From NCBI RefSeq assembly GCF_017814915.1, contig NZ_JAGIPZ010000001.1, positions 1,088,183-1,152,182 of the forward strand: DNA of 64,000 bases, in the 5' to 3' direction. Position 1 is the first letter of the stretch. Each line of letters starts with the position of its first letter. This DNA is from Herbaspirillum sp. LeCh32-8. Its GTDB lineage: Bacteria > Pseudomonadota > Gammaproteobacteria > Burkholderiales > Burkholderiaceae_D. The notes below the pieces were generated by a model, which saw only the letters and a program-made list of their open reading frames with translations, did no database searches and was not told the origin of the DNA. A program made the translations under genes and the position numbers. Shown here piece by piece: positions 47,872-56,394 of the stretch.

Positions 47872-49179
47872 TCAGCTGGTGAGCAGCTGTGGCGCGGTCT
47901 TGCCGTACTTGATGCTGGTTTCCACCGGCAGCCAGTTGCCGGTCGACTCCTGGCGTCCCTGCAGCAGGAAGCGCGGCCCGGCCGATTGCATCTGCTCGGC
48001 CGCCAGTTTCGACAACTCGCCGATCTTGCCGTTCTTCATGCGATTGACGATCAGGCCATATTGCGTCTCCGGAAAATCGCGCAGCATGTCGTAGTCGCCG
48101 TCGCTGTCGCCGGCCACGAACAGCGGCCCGTATCCCCTCCCGGCCACCAGCTCCTGCCTGATCGCCACCGTCTTGCCCGGCCCCCAGGTCAAGGGCCAAT
48201 CCTTCAGATAAGCGTTGCGATAGACCTCGCCATTGCGCTCCAGGCGCAGGCCGATGATGTTCTTACGCGGCACGTTGTAGCCGTACTTGGGGTGGGTGGC
48301 GAACACGGCCACCACATCTTCCAGCGAGGCGGTGCAGACATAGACGTCGATGCCGTTGTTGCGGAAAGTATCCATCATCCCGCCGATTTCCGTGCACAGG
48401 CGGATACCGTGAAAATGCGTGACGCTGACCACGCCTGCCTTGCCCGGACGCTCGGATGGACTGGTGTACTTGACCTTGTTCAGCGCCGCGCCCAGCGCCG
48501 CGTCGTTGGACGCCTCGGCCAGCGCGCTGACTTCGGCCACACTCATGTTGGCGAAGAAATAAATCACCCAGGGATAGCCGACATTGACGCCATGCGTGTC
48601 GTTGACCGCCTCATACAGGTAATAGAGCTTGGCGCGGAAATCCTGGAACTCGACCGTGGCTGTGACCTCCTCCAACGACTTGGCGCCGCCCAGGCCCTTG
48701 TAGCTGGCGTGCAGGAAAGCGTAATCTGCGTCCAGGTCGGCGCAGATCGAATCGAGGTCGACCACGTTACCTGCAGCGTTCTTGAAGTCCTTGCTAAACG
48801 GGCCGGGCGGCACGTTCTGGCGAATCACGGCGGCAAACTCGGCCGGCGTGAGTTTGAAGGACAGTGTGTTGATCTGGTACATCAGCAACGCTTCCTCGCA
48901 GTCGTTCATGATGCTGGTGTTATCCCAGTCAAACACCGCGTACGGCCGCTTGCCGGCCTGGTTGCCATGCGCTGCGATCATTTGCGCCACCATTTCATGG
49001 TTGCGCGGCGCCCACTTGGCTCGATCCAGCGCGACAGCCTGCTTTGCCGCGGCATGGCCGATTGCCGGAACGGTCGCCAGCGCACCGCCGGCGGCCGCCG
49101 CCAGCAGGCCGCCCAGAAAGCCGCGGCGTGGCAGGTCGTGAGTTTTTTGCGGGGAAGACATCTTGTCGTTGTTGTTCAT
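47872..49179 (-). CDS. Tat-exported HAD-family phosphatase in the ethanolamine operon
   Basis: 435 aa. N-terminal Tat-type signal with twin arginine (LPRRGFLGGLLAAAAGG, cleavage near HAAAKQ), so a periplasmic protein. HAD motifs: I, FDWDNTSIMND (nucleophile and acid/base Asp); IV, VAGDSDGDYDML; with a candidate Thr/Ser motif II at YVCTASLEDV and Lys between. It resembles bacterial phosphoserine/phosphocholine-type phosphatases. It lies between the ethanolamine permease (54 bases upstream) and eutB (53 bases downstream), so I infer that it frees ethanolamine from phosphoethanolamine outside the inner membrane; this substrate is not proven by sequence. Start 49179 or 49161. Confidence 0.82.
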   Translation of the reverse strand: MNNNDKMSSPQKTHDLPRRGFLGGLLAAAAGGALATVPAIGHAAAKQAVALDRAKWAPRNHEMVAQMIAAHGNQAGKRPYAVFDWDNTSIMNDCEEALLMYQINTLSFKLTPAEFAAVIRQNVPPGPFSKDFKNAAGNVVDLDSICADLDADYAFLHASYKGLGGAKSLEEVTATVEFQDFRAKLYYLYEAVNDTHGVNVGYPWVIYFFANMSVAEVSALAEASNDAALGAALNKVKYTSPSERPGKAGVVSVTHFHGIRLCTEIGGMMDTFRNNGIDVYVCTASLEDVVAVFATHPKYGYNVPRKNIIGLRLERNGEVYRNAYLKDWPLTWGPGKTVAIRQELVAGRGYGPLFVAGDSDGDYDMLRDFPETQYGLIVNRMKNGKIGELSKLAAEQMQSAGPRFLLQGRQESTGNWLPVETSIKYGKTAPQLLTS

Positions 49180-49233
49180 GATGGTCGATCTCGTCGAAGG
49201 GTTGGACTGTTTCGGAGAAACAAGGTGATGGAG

Positions 49234-50625
49234 TCAATGGCCGGATGCCGCACCCACAGTCGCCTCACTCTCGGCGCGACGATGCGCGGTGGCCAGGAAC
49301 CAGGCGTAACCCAGCGCCAGCAGGGCAAGGAAGACGCCGAAGATCAGCGGGTTGTAATAGATCATGGTGGCCATGCACACCAGCGCGCCGAACAGCGCGA
49401 AGGCCGGGAAGTACGGATACAGCGGCGCGCGGAACGGGCGCGCCAGGCCGGCCTCTGCGCGACGCAGCTTGAACAGGCTCAGCATCGAGAGGATGTACAT
49501 CAGGATCGCGCCGAACACCGACATGGTGACGATATTGGCCGTCAGCGTCTGGCCGCCCAGCGTGACCAGCTCGTCGCTGTAGATGGCGGCGATGCCCACC
49601 ACGCCGCCGGCGATGATGGCGCGGTGCGGCGTCTTGAAGCGCGGATGCACCCGGGCGAAATATCCCGGCAGGTAGCCCTCGCGGGCCAGCGCGAAGATCT
49701 GGCGCGAGTAGCCGAGGATGATGCCGTGGAAGGACGCCACCAGACCGAACAGCCCCAGCCACACCAGCATGTGCAGCCAGTTGCTGTTGTCGCCGACGAT
49801 CAGCTTCATGGCCTGAGGCAGCGGGTCGTTGATGTTGGACAGCTTGGTCCAGTCGCCCGCGCCGCCGGCAAACAGCATCACGCCGATGGCCAGCACCACC
49901 AACGTCAGGATGCCGGTGATGTAGGCAATCGGGATGGAGCGCTTCGGATCCTTGGCTTCCTCGGCCGCCATCGCCACGCCTTCAATGGCGAGGAAGAACC
50001 AGATCGCAAACGGGATCGCAGCGAACATGCCGGGCACGGCCGCCAGGCTGAAGCTGTCGCTGCCCGACCAGCCGCCCTTGGTGAAATTGGCCAGCGAGAA
50101 CCCGGGCGAGACCACTCCCATGAACACCAGCAGCTCGAAGATCGCCAGCAACGTTACGCACAGTTCGAAGGTGGCGGCGATCTGCACGCCGACGATATTG
50201 AGCGTCATGAACACCACATAGGCGCCCAGCGCCGCCAGCTTGGGATCGATGGACGGGAACTGCACGTTGAGATACGCGCCGATAGCCAGCGAGATCGCCG
50301 GCGGCGCAAACACGAACTCGATCAGGGTCGCGGCGCCTGCAAGGTAGCCGCCCACCGGTCCGAAGGCGCGCTTGCTGTAGGCGAACGGTCCGCCGGCGTG
50401 CGGGATGGAAGTGGTCAGTTCGGTGAAGCTGAAGATGAAGGTGGCGTACATCGCCGCGATGAACAAGGCGGTGACCGTGAAGCCGAGCGTGCCGGCGCTG
50501 GCCCAGCCGTAGCTCCAGCCGAAGTACTCGCCTGAAATCACCAGGCCGACGGCGATGCCCCATAGCTGCAGGGTGTTCAGCACGGGCTTGAGGGCCGGGC
50601 CCTGGCCGGATGAGCTTGCGTTCAT
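49234..50625 (-). CDS. eat: Ethanolamine permease
   Basis: 463 aa, APC superfamily, about 12 membrane segments. The N-terminal part LQLWGIAVGLVISGEYFGWSYGW and SIPHAGGPFAYSKRAFGPVGGYLAG match the ethanolamine permease (Eat) family; also FAIWFFLAIEGVAMAAEEAKDPKRSIP. It imports ethanolamine by proton symport. ATG at 50625 has AGGAGAG just upstream; the frame continues upstream without signals. First gene of the minus-strand eut unit, divergent from the eutR-like regulator; the 182-base gap should hold its regulated promoter. Confidence 0.94.
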   Translation of the reverse strand: MNASSSGQGPALKPVLNTLQLWGIAVGLVISGEYFGWSYGWASAGTLGFTVTALFIAAMYATFIFSFTELTTSIPHAGGPFAYSKRAFGPVGGYLAGAATLIEFVFAPPAISLAIGAYLNVQFPSIDPKLAALGAYVVFMTLNIVGVQIAATFELCVTLLAIFELLVFMGVVSPGFSLANFTKGGWSGSDSFSLAAVPGMFAAIPFAIWFFLAIEGVAMAAEEAKDPKRSIPIAYITGILTLVVLAIGVMLFAGGAGDWTKLSNINDPLPQAMKLIVGDNSNWLHMLVWLGLFGLVASFHGIILGYSRQIFALAREGYLPGYFARVHPRFKTPHRAIIAGGVVGIAAIYSDELVTLGGQTLTANIVTMSVFGAILMYILSMLSLFKLRRAEAGLARPFRAPLYPYFPAFALFGALVCMATMIYYNPLIFGVFLALLALGYAWFLATAHRRAESEATVGAASGH

Positions 50626-50807
50626 AGGTCTCTCCTGTTGGCGCGATGTGTTGACAGCGGATTGAAAGCTTGTGGGCACAGCGCTTGCTTGAAAAAACAG
50701 TGCTGCACCGTTGGCAAGAAATATAGCAACGGCGGTTTCGGCGCCGTTATCGAAATTCGGCAAATCTGCTGCGGGCCGCAGCCGCATTGCGTTACAGGGA
50801 GCCAGCC

Positions 50808-51836
50808 ATGTCCGAAGTCCAACTGTTCCAGACTGCAACAACCTGCGCATCCGCCGGCGCAGAGCTGCAACAACTGCACCCCAGGCAGGCGCTACGCACC
50901 GTCGTCGCGCGCGACGTCGACGAGCACGCCCACAACCTGACCGCCTGGGAGCAGCGTTACGACCAGATCACCTGCGGCGCTTTCCAGGGCGTGTTGGATG
51001 AGTGGCAGAGTGCGGGCCTGCAGATTTTTCGCGAAGGCACCAGCCGCGCCATTCGCCAGTCCTGCCGTGTGTGGTCCGACGCGTTCTGGTTCGGCATCGA
51101 AGCCAGCCCGGCAGGCATGCGCATCAATGGCCGCCAGGTCGGCGCCGACGCGGTGATGACACGTCCCGGTGATTGCGAATTCGAGCTGGTCACGCCCGAC
51201 ATGCATGAGATCTACGGCATCGTGGTGCAGCGCGATGCGCTGCTGGCCACGGCATCGCGGCTGGGCTGCGAGGTGGACTGGGGCAAGCTCGGCCATGCCG
51301 AACTGCTCAACGTGGAGCACGATGCCCTGGATGGCTGCCGCCGCCATATCGCCGACCTGCTGCGGGTGGCCGGCAGCGCGGGCGCGCCCGGCGCCGCCGG
51401 CAATGCGGCGTTGCAGCTGCGGCAGGAGGCGGTGCTGGTGTCGCTGCTGGCCATGCTCGACGGCGGCGAGATCGAAGCCGAGGCCGGCGCCAGCCTGCAG
51501 CGCCGCCGCCGCATCGTCAACGATGCCCGCGAGTACGCCATGGCGCAGCAGGAGCATCCGGTCACGGTGCCGATGCTTTGCGACGCCGTGCATGTCAGCC
51601 GGCGTACACTGCAATACTGTTTCGAGGATGTGCTGGGCATCAGCCCGATGGCTTACCTGCGTTCGCTGCGCCTCAACGGGGTACGGCGCGCGCTGTGTGA
51701 AGGCGACGGCAGGCGCGCCATCGGTGATATCGCCGCAGCCTGGGGCTTCGCCAACTTCAGCCAGTTCTCCTCCGACTACAAGAAACTGTTCGGGGAGACG
51801 CCGTCGGCCGCCTTGCAAGCACGCACACGGCATTGA
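50808..51836 (+). CDS. eutR: AraC-family regulator of ethanolamine genes, EutR-like
   Basis: 342 aa. The N-terminal sensing domain (about 40-230) has ITCGAFQGVLDEWQSAGLQIFREGTSRAIRQ in the style of EutR. A C-terminal AraC double helix-turn-helix includes VSRRTLQYCFEDVLGISPMAYLRSLRLNGVRRAL and AAWGFANFSQFSSDYKKLFGETPS. EutR in enterobacteria activates eut genes on sensing ethanolamine plus B12; divergent placement from eat supports the same role here. ATG at 50808 has AGGGAG upstream. No cobalamin riboswitch seen in the gap. Confidence 0.88.
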   Translation: MSEVQLFQTATTCASAGAELQQLHPRQALRTVVARDVDEHAHNLTAWEQRYDQITCGAFQGVLDEWQSAGLQIFREGTSRAIRQSCRVWSDAFWFGIEASPAGMRINGRQVGADAVMTRPGDCEFELVTPDMHEIYGIVVQRDALLATASRLGCEVDWGKLGHAELLNVEHDALDGCRRHIADLLRVAGSAGAPGAAGNAALQLRQEAVLVSLLAMLDGGEIEAEAGASLQRRRRIVNDAREYAMAQQEHPVTVPMLCDAVHVSRRTLQYCFEDVLGISPMAYLRSLRLNGVRRALCEGDGRRAIGDIAAAWGFANFSQFSSDYKKLFGETPSAALQARTRH

Positions 51837-51901
51837 CCGCACGACGCGCCAGCTCAACAACTTAATACTTTTTAAGTATGCTGCTAGCGCGCTCAAGATA
51901 T

Positions 51902-51930
51902 TTTACATAGCAAAATCGCCCTCCTATAAT
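51902..51930 (+). promoter_or_regulatory. Near-consensus sigma-70 promoter ahead of the TPS cluster
   Basis: TTTACA (51902-51907), 17-base spacer, TATAAT (51925-51930): 11 of 12 positions match consensus, in an AT-rich patch. Transcription would start near 51938, about 107 bases before the hydrolase gene. Just upstream an AT-rich dyad ATACTT-TTT-AAGTAT (51865-51879) could be an operator or weak hairpin at the end of eutR. This is the best promoter in the window by eye. Confidence 0.8.
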
Positions 51931-52044
51931 CCGCTGCATCCATAACAACAATCAGCAGCAGGAACCCTGCCTGCGCACGGAGACGGCAGTAGCGACCCGG
52001 CGCACGCACCTGCACGATCACAGGCATCAGGCGGAAGCGAGACC

Positions 52045-53148
52045 ATGGCGGCAAACGCAACATCCCGGAAAGACACTCCCCAACATCAGAGCGCGCTGGC
52101 GCGCCGGCTTGAGAACTTTGCCTCCTTCGTGCCCGGCATCGCCGCCCTGGCCTTCACCATCGCCGCCCTCACCGTTCCCGTACTGCACGCCCGCGCCGAC
52201 GACGACGCGCCGGCCGCGCGCCAGACCATCCGCATCGGCGCGCAGCAGCCCTACGCCTTCGCCGTCTACGCCAACAACGACCTGCGCCAGCCGCTGCATG
52301 TGACGCGCGCGGTGCTGTTCGTGCATGGCATCAAGCGCAATGCCGACGACTATTTCGAGGTCGGCCGTCATGTATTGAAGCAAGCCGGCCTGTCGCCAGC
52401 CGACACGCTGCTGGTGGCGCCCAACTTCATGGTGCAGTCCGATGCCGGCGCGTCTTCCGAGATGCCGCTGTGGGGCGGCAGCACCTGGATGCAGGGCGAA
52501 GCCTCCGAACGCGGTGTGGAAGGCGTGACCTCGTTCCAGGCGCTGGACGACCTGGCGCACTGGCTGGCCGACCGCCGCCGCTTCCCGGAGCTGAAAGAGA
52601 TCGTGATGATCGGCCACTCGGCCGGCGCCCAGCTGATGCAGCGCTTCGCCGTGATGAACCAGCTGGACGCGCCGCTGCAGCAGGCCGGTATCGCCATCCG
52701 CTACGTCATCTCCAGCCCCTCCTCCTACGTCTACTTCGAGGCGCATCGGCCTGACGGCGACGGCTTCGAGCTGCCCAAGTCCATCATGTGCCCGGGCTAC
52801 AACAACTACCGCTACGGCATCGAGAACCCGCCCGACTACCTGGGCGCGCAACACCTGGACGGCCGCCAGCTGTTCGCCCGCTACGCCGCGCGCAACATCA
52901 CCTACATGGTCGGCGCGCGCGACAACAACGGCAACCATCGCTATCTGGACAAGGCCTGCGGCGCCGCCATGCAGGGCAGCAACCGGGTCGAGCGCCAGCT
53001 CAATTTCGTCAGCTATGAGCGCTTCCTGTCGACCCAATGGCAGATCCCGGTGAACCATCCTGAATTCCAGGTCAAGGGCGCCGCGCACGAGGCGGAGAAG
53101 CTGTTCAGTTCGGAAGAGACGGCACGCAAGCTGTTCCCGCGCCCTTGA
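52045..53148 (+). CDS. Exported alpha/beta hydrolase
   Basis: 367 aa. A hydrophobic segment (FVPGIAALAFTIAALTVPVL) followed by HARADDD suggests a signal peptide or signal anchor, so the enzyme acts in or beyond the periplasm. The hydrolase core has VLFVHGIKRNADDYF (oxyanion region), nucleophile Ser in MIGHSAGAQLMQ, a likely Asp in VGARDNNGNHRYLD, and His in VKGAAHEAEKLF. Substrate unknown; esterase or peptidase activity possible. It is the first gene after the strong promoter, 143 bases upstream of the transporter-porin gene on the same strand, so it may be part of that system, for example in removing acyl groups or processing the secreted protein (inference). Confidence 0.8.
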   Translation: MAANATSRKDTPQHQSALARRLENFASFVPGIAALAFTIAALTVPVLHARADDDAPAARQTIRIGAQQPYAFAVYANNDLRQPLHVTRAVLFVHGIKRNADDYFEVGRHVLKQAGLSPADTLLVAPNFMVQSDAGASSEMPLWGGSTWMQGEASERGVEGVTSFQALDDLAHWLADRRRFPELKEIVMIGHSAGAQLMQRFAVMNQLDAPLQQAGIAIRYVISSPSSYVYFEAHRPDGDGFELPKSIMCPGYNNYRYGIENPPDYLGAQHLDGRQLFARYAARNITYMVGARDNNGNHRYLDKACGAAMQGSNRVERQLNFVSYERFLSTQWQIPVNHPEFQVKGAAHEAEKLFSSEETARKLFPRP

Positions 53149-53291
53149 GCGCAGCGCACCCGATGTGAAGCAGGACGGCGCGCACAGGGGCGCGCCGCGC
53201 AGCAACGAAGCGCCCAGCGCTTCGCGAGGAGGAACCGGCCACACAACAACAACGCCGCCGGTTGCACTACAACTACAACAGTCGAGACACC

Positions 53292-56200
53292 ATGAAGAAG
53301 CTCCGCTTTTCCGGAGCCGCGCGGCATACGCTGGCGCGGCGCATATTCACGCTGATGGCCGCCGCGCCGGTACTGCAGCTGCTGCCGCTGGAGGCGCTGG
53401 CGCAAAGCGCGCAGCCCTCGGCCGGCAGCATCTTCGAGAGCAACCGCGGCGCCTTGTCACCGGCCGAACGCGCGCCCGCCGAACAGCAACCGCGCGTGCG
53501 CATCGAAAAGGAAAGCGAACCCGGCGATGACAGCCAGGCGCCCGCAGGCGAAGTGCGCGTGCATGTGGCCGGCTTCAAACTGTCGGGCAACAATTCGCTG
53601 CCGTCGGCCCGGCTGCAGGCCGAGCTGGCCTCGCTGGTCGGCCAGGAACTGGACTTTCGCGGCCTGCGCGAAGCCGCCGCCCGCATCACCGCGCTGTATC
53701 GCGCCGAAGGTTATCCGGTCGCGCGCGCCTATCTGCCGGCGCAGGAAATCGCCGGCGGCGTGGTCGAAATCGGCGTGCGCGAAGGCGTGATCGGCAGGGT
53801 CAGCGCCGAGACCGATCCGCACACCCGTTTGAGCAAGGACACGTTGCAGCACTTCATCGATGCCCTGCCTCCCGGCGAGGTCATCCGCGAGGCCGACCTG
53901 GAGCGCGTTCTGCTGCGCCTGTCGGATATCGCCGGCGTCTCGGTGCGCGCGGTGCTGCGCCCGGCCGCCACGCCCGGCGCCGCCGACATCGTGCTGAAGC
54001 TCTCGGAGATGACCGCCTGGACCGCGCGCGCCTCGTTCGACAATTACGGCAACTACTACACCGGCAGCAATCGCCTGTCGGCCAACCTGGCGCTCAACGA
54101 CACGCTGGGACTGGGCGAGAGCTTCACGCTGAACACCCAGAACTCGTTCGAAGGCCTGCGCATCGCCGGGCTGGGCTACGCCATGCCCATCGGCGCCACC
54201 GGCCTCACCATCGGCGCCAACTTCGCCGAGCTGCAATACAACGTCGGCAAGAACCTAAAGACGGCGCAGGCCAGCGGCTCGGCCAAGGTCTCCACCTTCT
54301 TCGTCAACAGCTCGCTGCTGCGCAGCCGCAGCGCCAACATCAACCTCGGCCTGTCGTCGGAATACCGCCATTTCCAGGACATCACCTCGGCCACCGTGGT
54401 CAACAAGTCCTCCAGCTTCCAGAGCGCCAGCCTGTCGGGCGACTGGCGCGACGGCCTGTTGGGCGGCGGCAGCAGCCTGTGGAGCCTGCGCGCCGGACGC
54501 GGTTCGCTGGACAAGGAAACCCCCAACGACGCCGCGCTGGACGCCATCACCGCGCGCGCGGCCGGCAACTACAAGAAGGTCAACGTCGGCTTCTCGCGCC
54601 TGCAGCAACTGGGCGGCGGCTACTCGCTGCTGGGCTCGGTCTCGGCGCAGTGGGCCGACAAGAACCTGGACGCCTCCGAGAAGATGAGCCTGGGCGGCCC
54701 CAACGGCGTGCGCGCCTACCCGGTGGGCGAAGCGGCCGGCGACGAGGGCGTGCTGGCCCGCCTGGAGCTGCGCAAGCGGCTGGGCATGGTCGGCGATGCC
54801 GTGGCCGAGGGCGTGCTGTTCGGCGACGCCGGCCGGGTCACGGTCAACAAGACGCCGTGGGACAACAGCGTCAACCGCCTGTCGCGTTCAGGCTACGGCG
54901 TGGGCCTGAACCTGTACCACAAGGACGTCGTGATGAACGCCGCGTTCGCCATCTCGCCCGGGGTCGCGCCGAGCACCGAGCAGCGCAATGCGCGCCGCGT
55001 GTGGCTGTCGATCTCCGGCTCGCCGCAAGCTTTTGCCGGCCTGGCCAGCGACTTGGGCACCAAGGGCGAAGACTTCGAGGAACCGGAGACCGCCTTCGTG
55101 CTGTACGGCTCGCTGGGCCTGGTGCCGGAATACGTCAACCGCTACGGCGCCACCGCGCAGGCCAGCGCCGACCAGAGCAAGCTGGCCACGCCCAATGGAC
55201 GCAACATGAACAGCTTCTGGCGGGTGCGCGACAATGTCTCCTACATCGGTGCCCACAGCGGCGTGCAGCTCTATGACGGCTGGAAGTTCCTGTGGCAGCT
55301 GGAGCTCGGCCTGTCGCTGAACTACACCAACCGCAGCGATCCGTCGGTGCCGGACTGGACCCACTCGCAGGATCTGCGCAACACCGGCGTGGCGTTGAAC
55401 AATGCGTCCTACGGCACGCTGATGTACGGCAACTGGGACACGCCGATGAAAGAGAGCATGACCTCGCTCGATCCCTTCCAGGGCCGCACCAGCGCCGCGC
55501 ACTACAACCTGATCGGCTCGCCCGGCTTCGTCACCAGCATCACCAAGAACTCCGGCCCGGTGGGCACCGCCTCCAGCTCGGACAACGACGACGCCGCCTT
55601 CAACCGTCGCCAGGCCGGCATGTTCTCTTACTGGACGCCGAAGTGGAACGGCCTGCAGGCCAAGCTGGCCTTCTCCGACAACAGCATGAAGGCGGCCGAC
55701 GATGTCGCCACCGGCTACATGTACGGCGGCAGCCTGAGCTGGGAAGTCGGCGGCCTGACCGCCGTGGTGGCCGCCGAGCAGCACATCAATTACTTCGGCA
55801 TCGCCAGCCTGGGCCGCAATGCGCGTGGCGTGGGCAGCAATACCGCGGTGACGGCCGGCACCTCGTCGTCGGACTTCAGCTTCCGTTACGGCCTGGCCTA
55901 CGACTTCGGCGCCACCAAGGTATCGCTGATCGCGGACGACCTGTCCTATTCGGAGTACGGCGTGGTCAACACCAGCACCACCTCCAGCGATCTGCAGAAC
56001 TACCGCCGCCGCGCCTACATGCTGGGCGTGTCGCACAAGATCCGCGACTGGACGCTGCTGGCCAGCGCCGGCCGTGCGCTGCCGGGCGAGTGCAACATGA
56101 TCTCCGGCAACGGCGTGAAATGCTCCACCGACGGCATGGGCGCGAGCCAGCAGGCCTACGGCTTCTCGTATGCCTGGAGCAAGCAGCTGCGCCTGTTCGG

Positions 56201-56339
56201 CCAGTACGTGGTCTTGCGCAACAACCCGCTGGCCAATTACAACTACGCCGTCTCGGGCGTGCTGGGCGCGTCCGGCCTGTCTTCGGGCGTGGGCACCACC
56301 ATCCGCGCCATCGGGCTGGGCGCGAACTATTCGTTCTGA
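53292..56339 (+). CDS. Two-partner secretion transporter (TpsB) fused to a general porin
   Basis: 1015 aa, two outer-membrane barrels in one chain. Residues 1-38 form a signal peptide ending ALAQS. Residues about 87-165 are a POTRA_2 domain (VRVHVAGFKLSGNNSLPSA...YPVARAYLPAQEI). About 165-575 is a ShlB/FhaC/HecB-type barrel with the conserved MSLGGPNGVRAYPVGEAAGDEG segment and VLFGDAGRV near its end. After a roughly 20-residue acidic linker with no signal peptide (LGTKGEDFEEPE), residues about 600-1015 form a Burkholderiales-type porin (FVLYGSLGLVPEYVN at its start, GWKFLWQLELGLSL, ending GLGANYSF). Normal TpsB proteins are 550-590 aa. The tpsA gene follows after 55 bases. Start: ATG at 53292, weak ribosome site. 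Confidence 0.9.
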   Translation: MKKLRFSGAARHTLARRIFTLMAAAPVLQLLPLEALAQSAQPSAGSIFESNRGALSPAERAPAEQQPRVRIEKESEPGDDSQAPAGEVRVHVAGFKLSGNNSLPSARLQAELASLVGQELDFRGLREAAARITALYRAEGYPVARAYLPAQEIAGGVVEIGVREGVIGRVSAETDPHTRLSKDTLQHFIDALPPGEVIREADLERVLLRLSDIAGVSVRAVLRPAATPGAADIVLKLSEMTAWTARASFDNYGNYYTGSNRLSANLALNDTLGLGESFTLNTQNSFEGLRIAGLGYAMPIGATGLTIGANFAELQYNVGKNLKTAQASGSAKVSTFFVNSSLLRSRSANINLGLSSEYRHFQDITSATVVNKSSSFQSASLSGDWRDGLLGGGSSLWSLRAGRGSLDKETPNDAALDAITARAAGNYKKVNVGFSRLQQLGGGYSLLGSVSAQWADKNLDASEKMSLGGPNGVRAYPVGEAAGDEGVLARLELRKRLGMVGDAVAEGVLFGDAGRVTVNKTPWDNSVNRLSRSGYGVGLNLYHKDVVMNAAFAISPGVAPSTEQRNARRVWLSISGSPQAFAGLASDLGTKGEDFEEPETAFVLYGSLGLVPEYVNRYGATAQASADQSKLATPNGRNMNSFWRVRDNVSYIGAHSGVQLYDGWKFLWQLELGLSLNYTNRSDPSVPDWTHSQDLRNTGVALNNASYGTLMYGNWDTPMKESMTSLDPFQGRTSAAHYNLIGSPGFVTSITKNSGPVGTASSSDNDDAAFNRRQAGMFSYWTPKWNGLQAKLAFSDNSMKAADDVATGYMYGGSLSWEVGGLTAVVAAEQHINYFGIASLGRNARGVGSNTAVTAGTSSSDFSFRYGLAYDFGATKVSLIADDLSYSEYGVVNTSTTSSDLQNYRRRAYMLGVSHKIRDWTLLASAGRALPGECNMISGNGVKCSTDGMGASQQAYGFSYAWSKQLRLFGQYVVLRNNPLANYNYAVSGVLGASGLSSGVGTTIRAIGLGANYSF

Positions 56340-56394
56340 CACAGCGCCCCGCGCGACCCATAAAAAGAGCCAGCAAAGAGCAAGAGGAGACCAC

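Noticed and set aside
50700..50745. Sigma-54-like TGGCAAGAAATATAGC in the eat-eutR gap
   Set aside because: The GG and GC dinucleotides are one base too far apart for a -24/-12 promoter.
55019..55095. A sequencing frameshift or assembly join fusing TpsB and porin genes
   Set aside because: The reading frame continues without a break, codon bias is unchanged, and no second signal peptide or ribosome site is visible at the junction. It cannot be fully excluded without raw reads or relatives, so it is listed as the refutation test.
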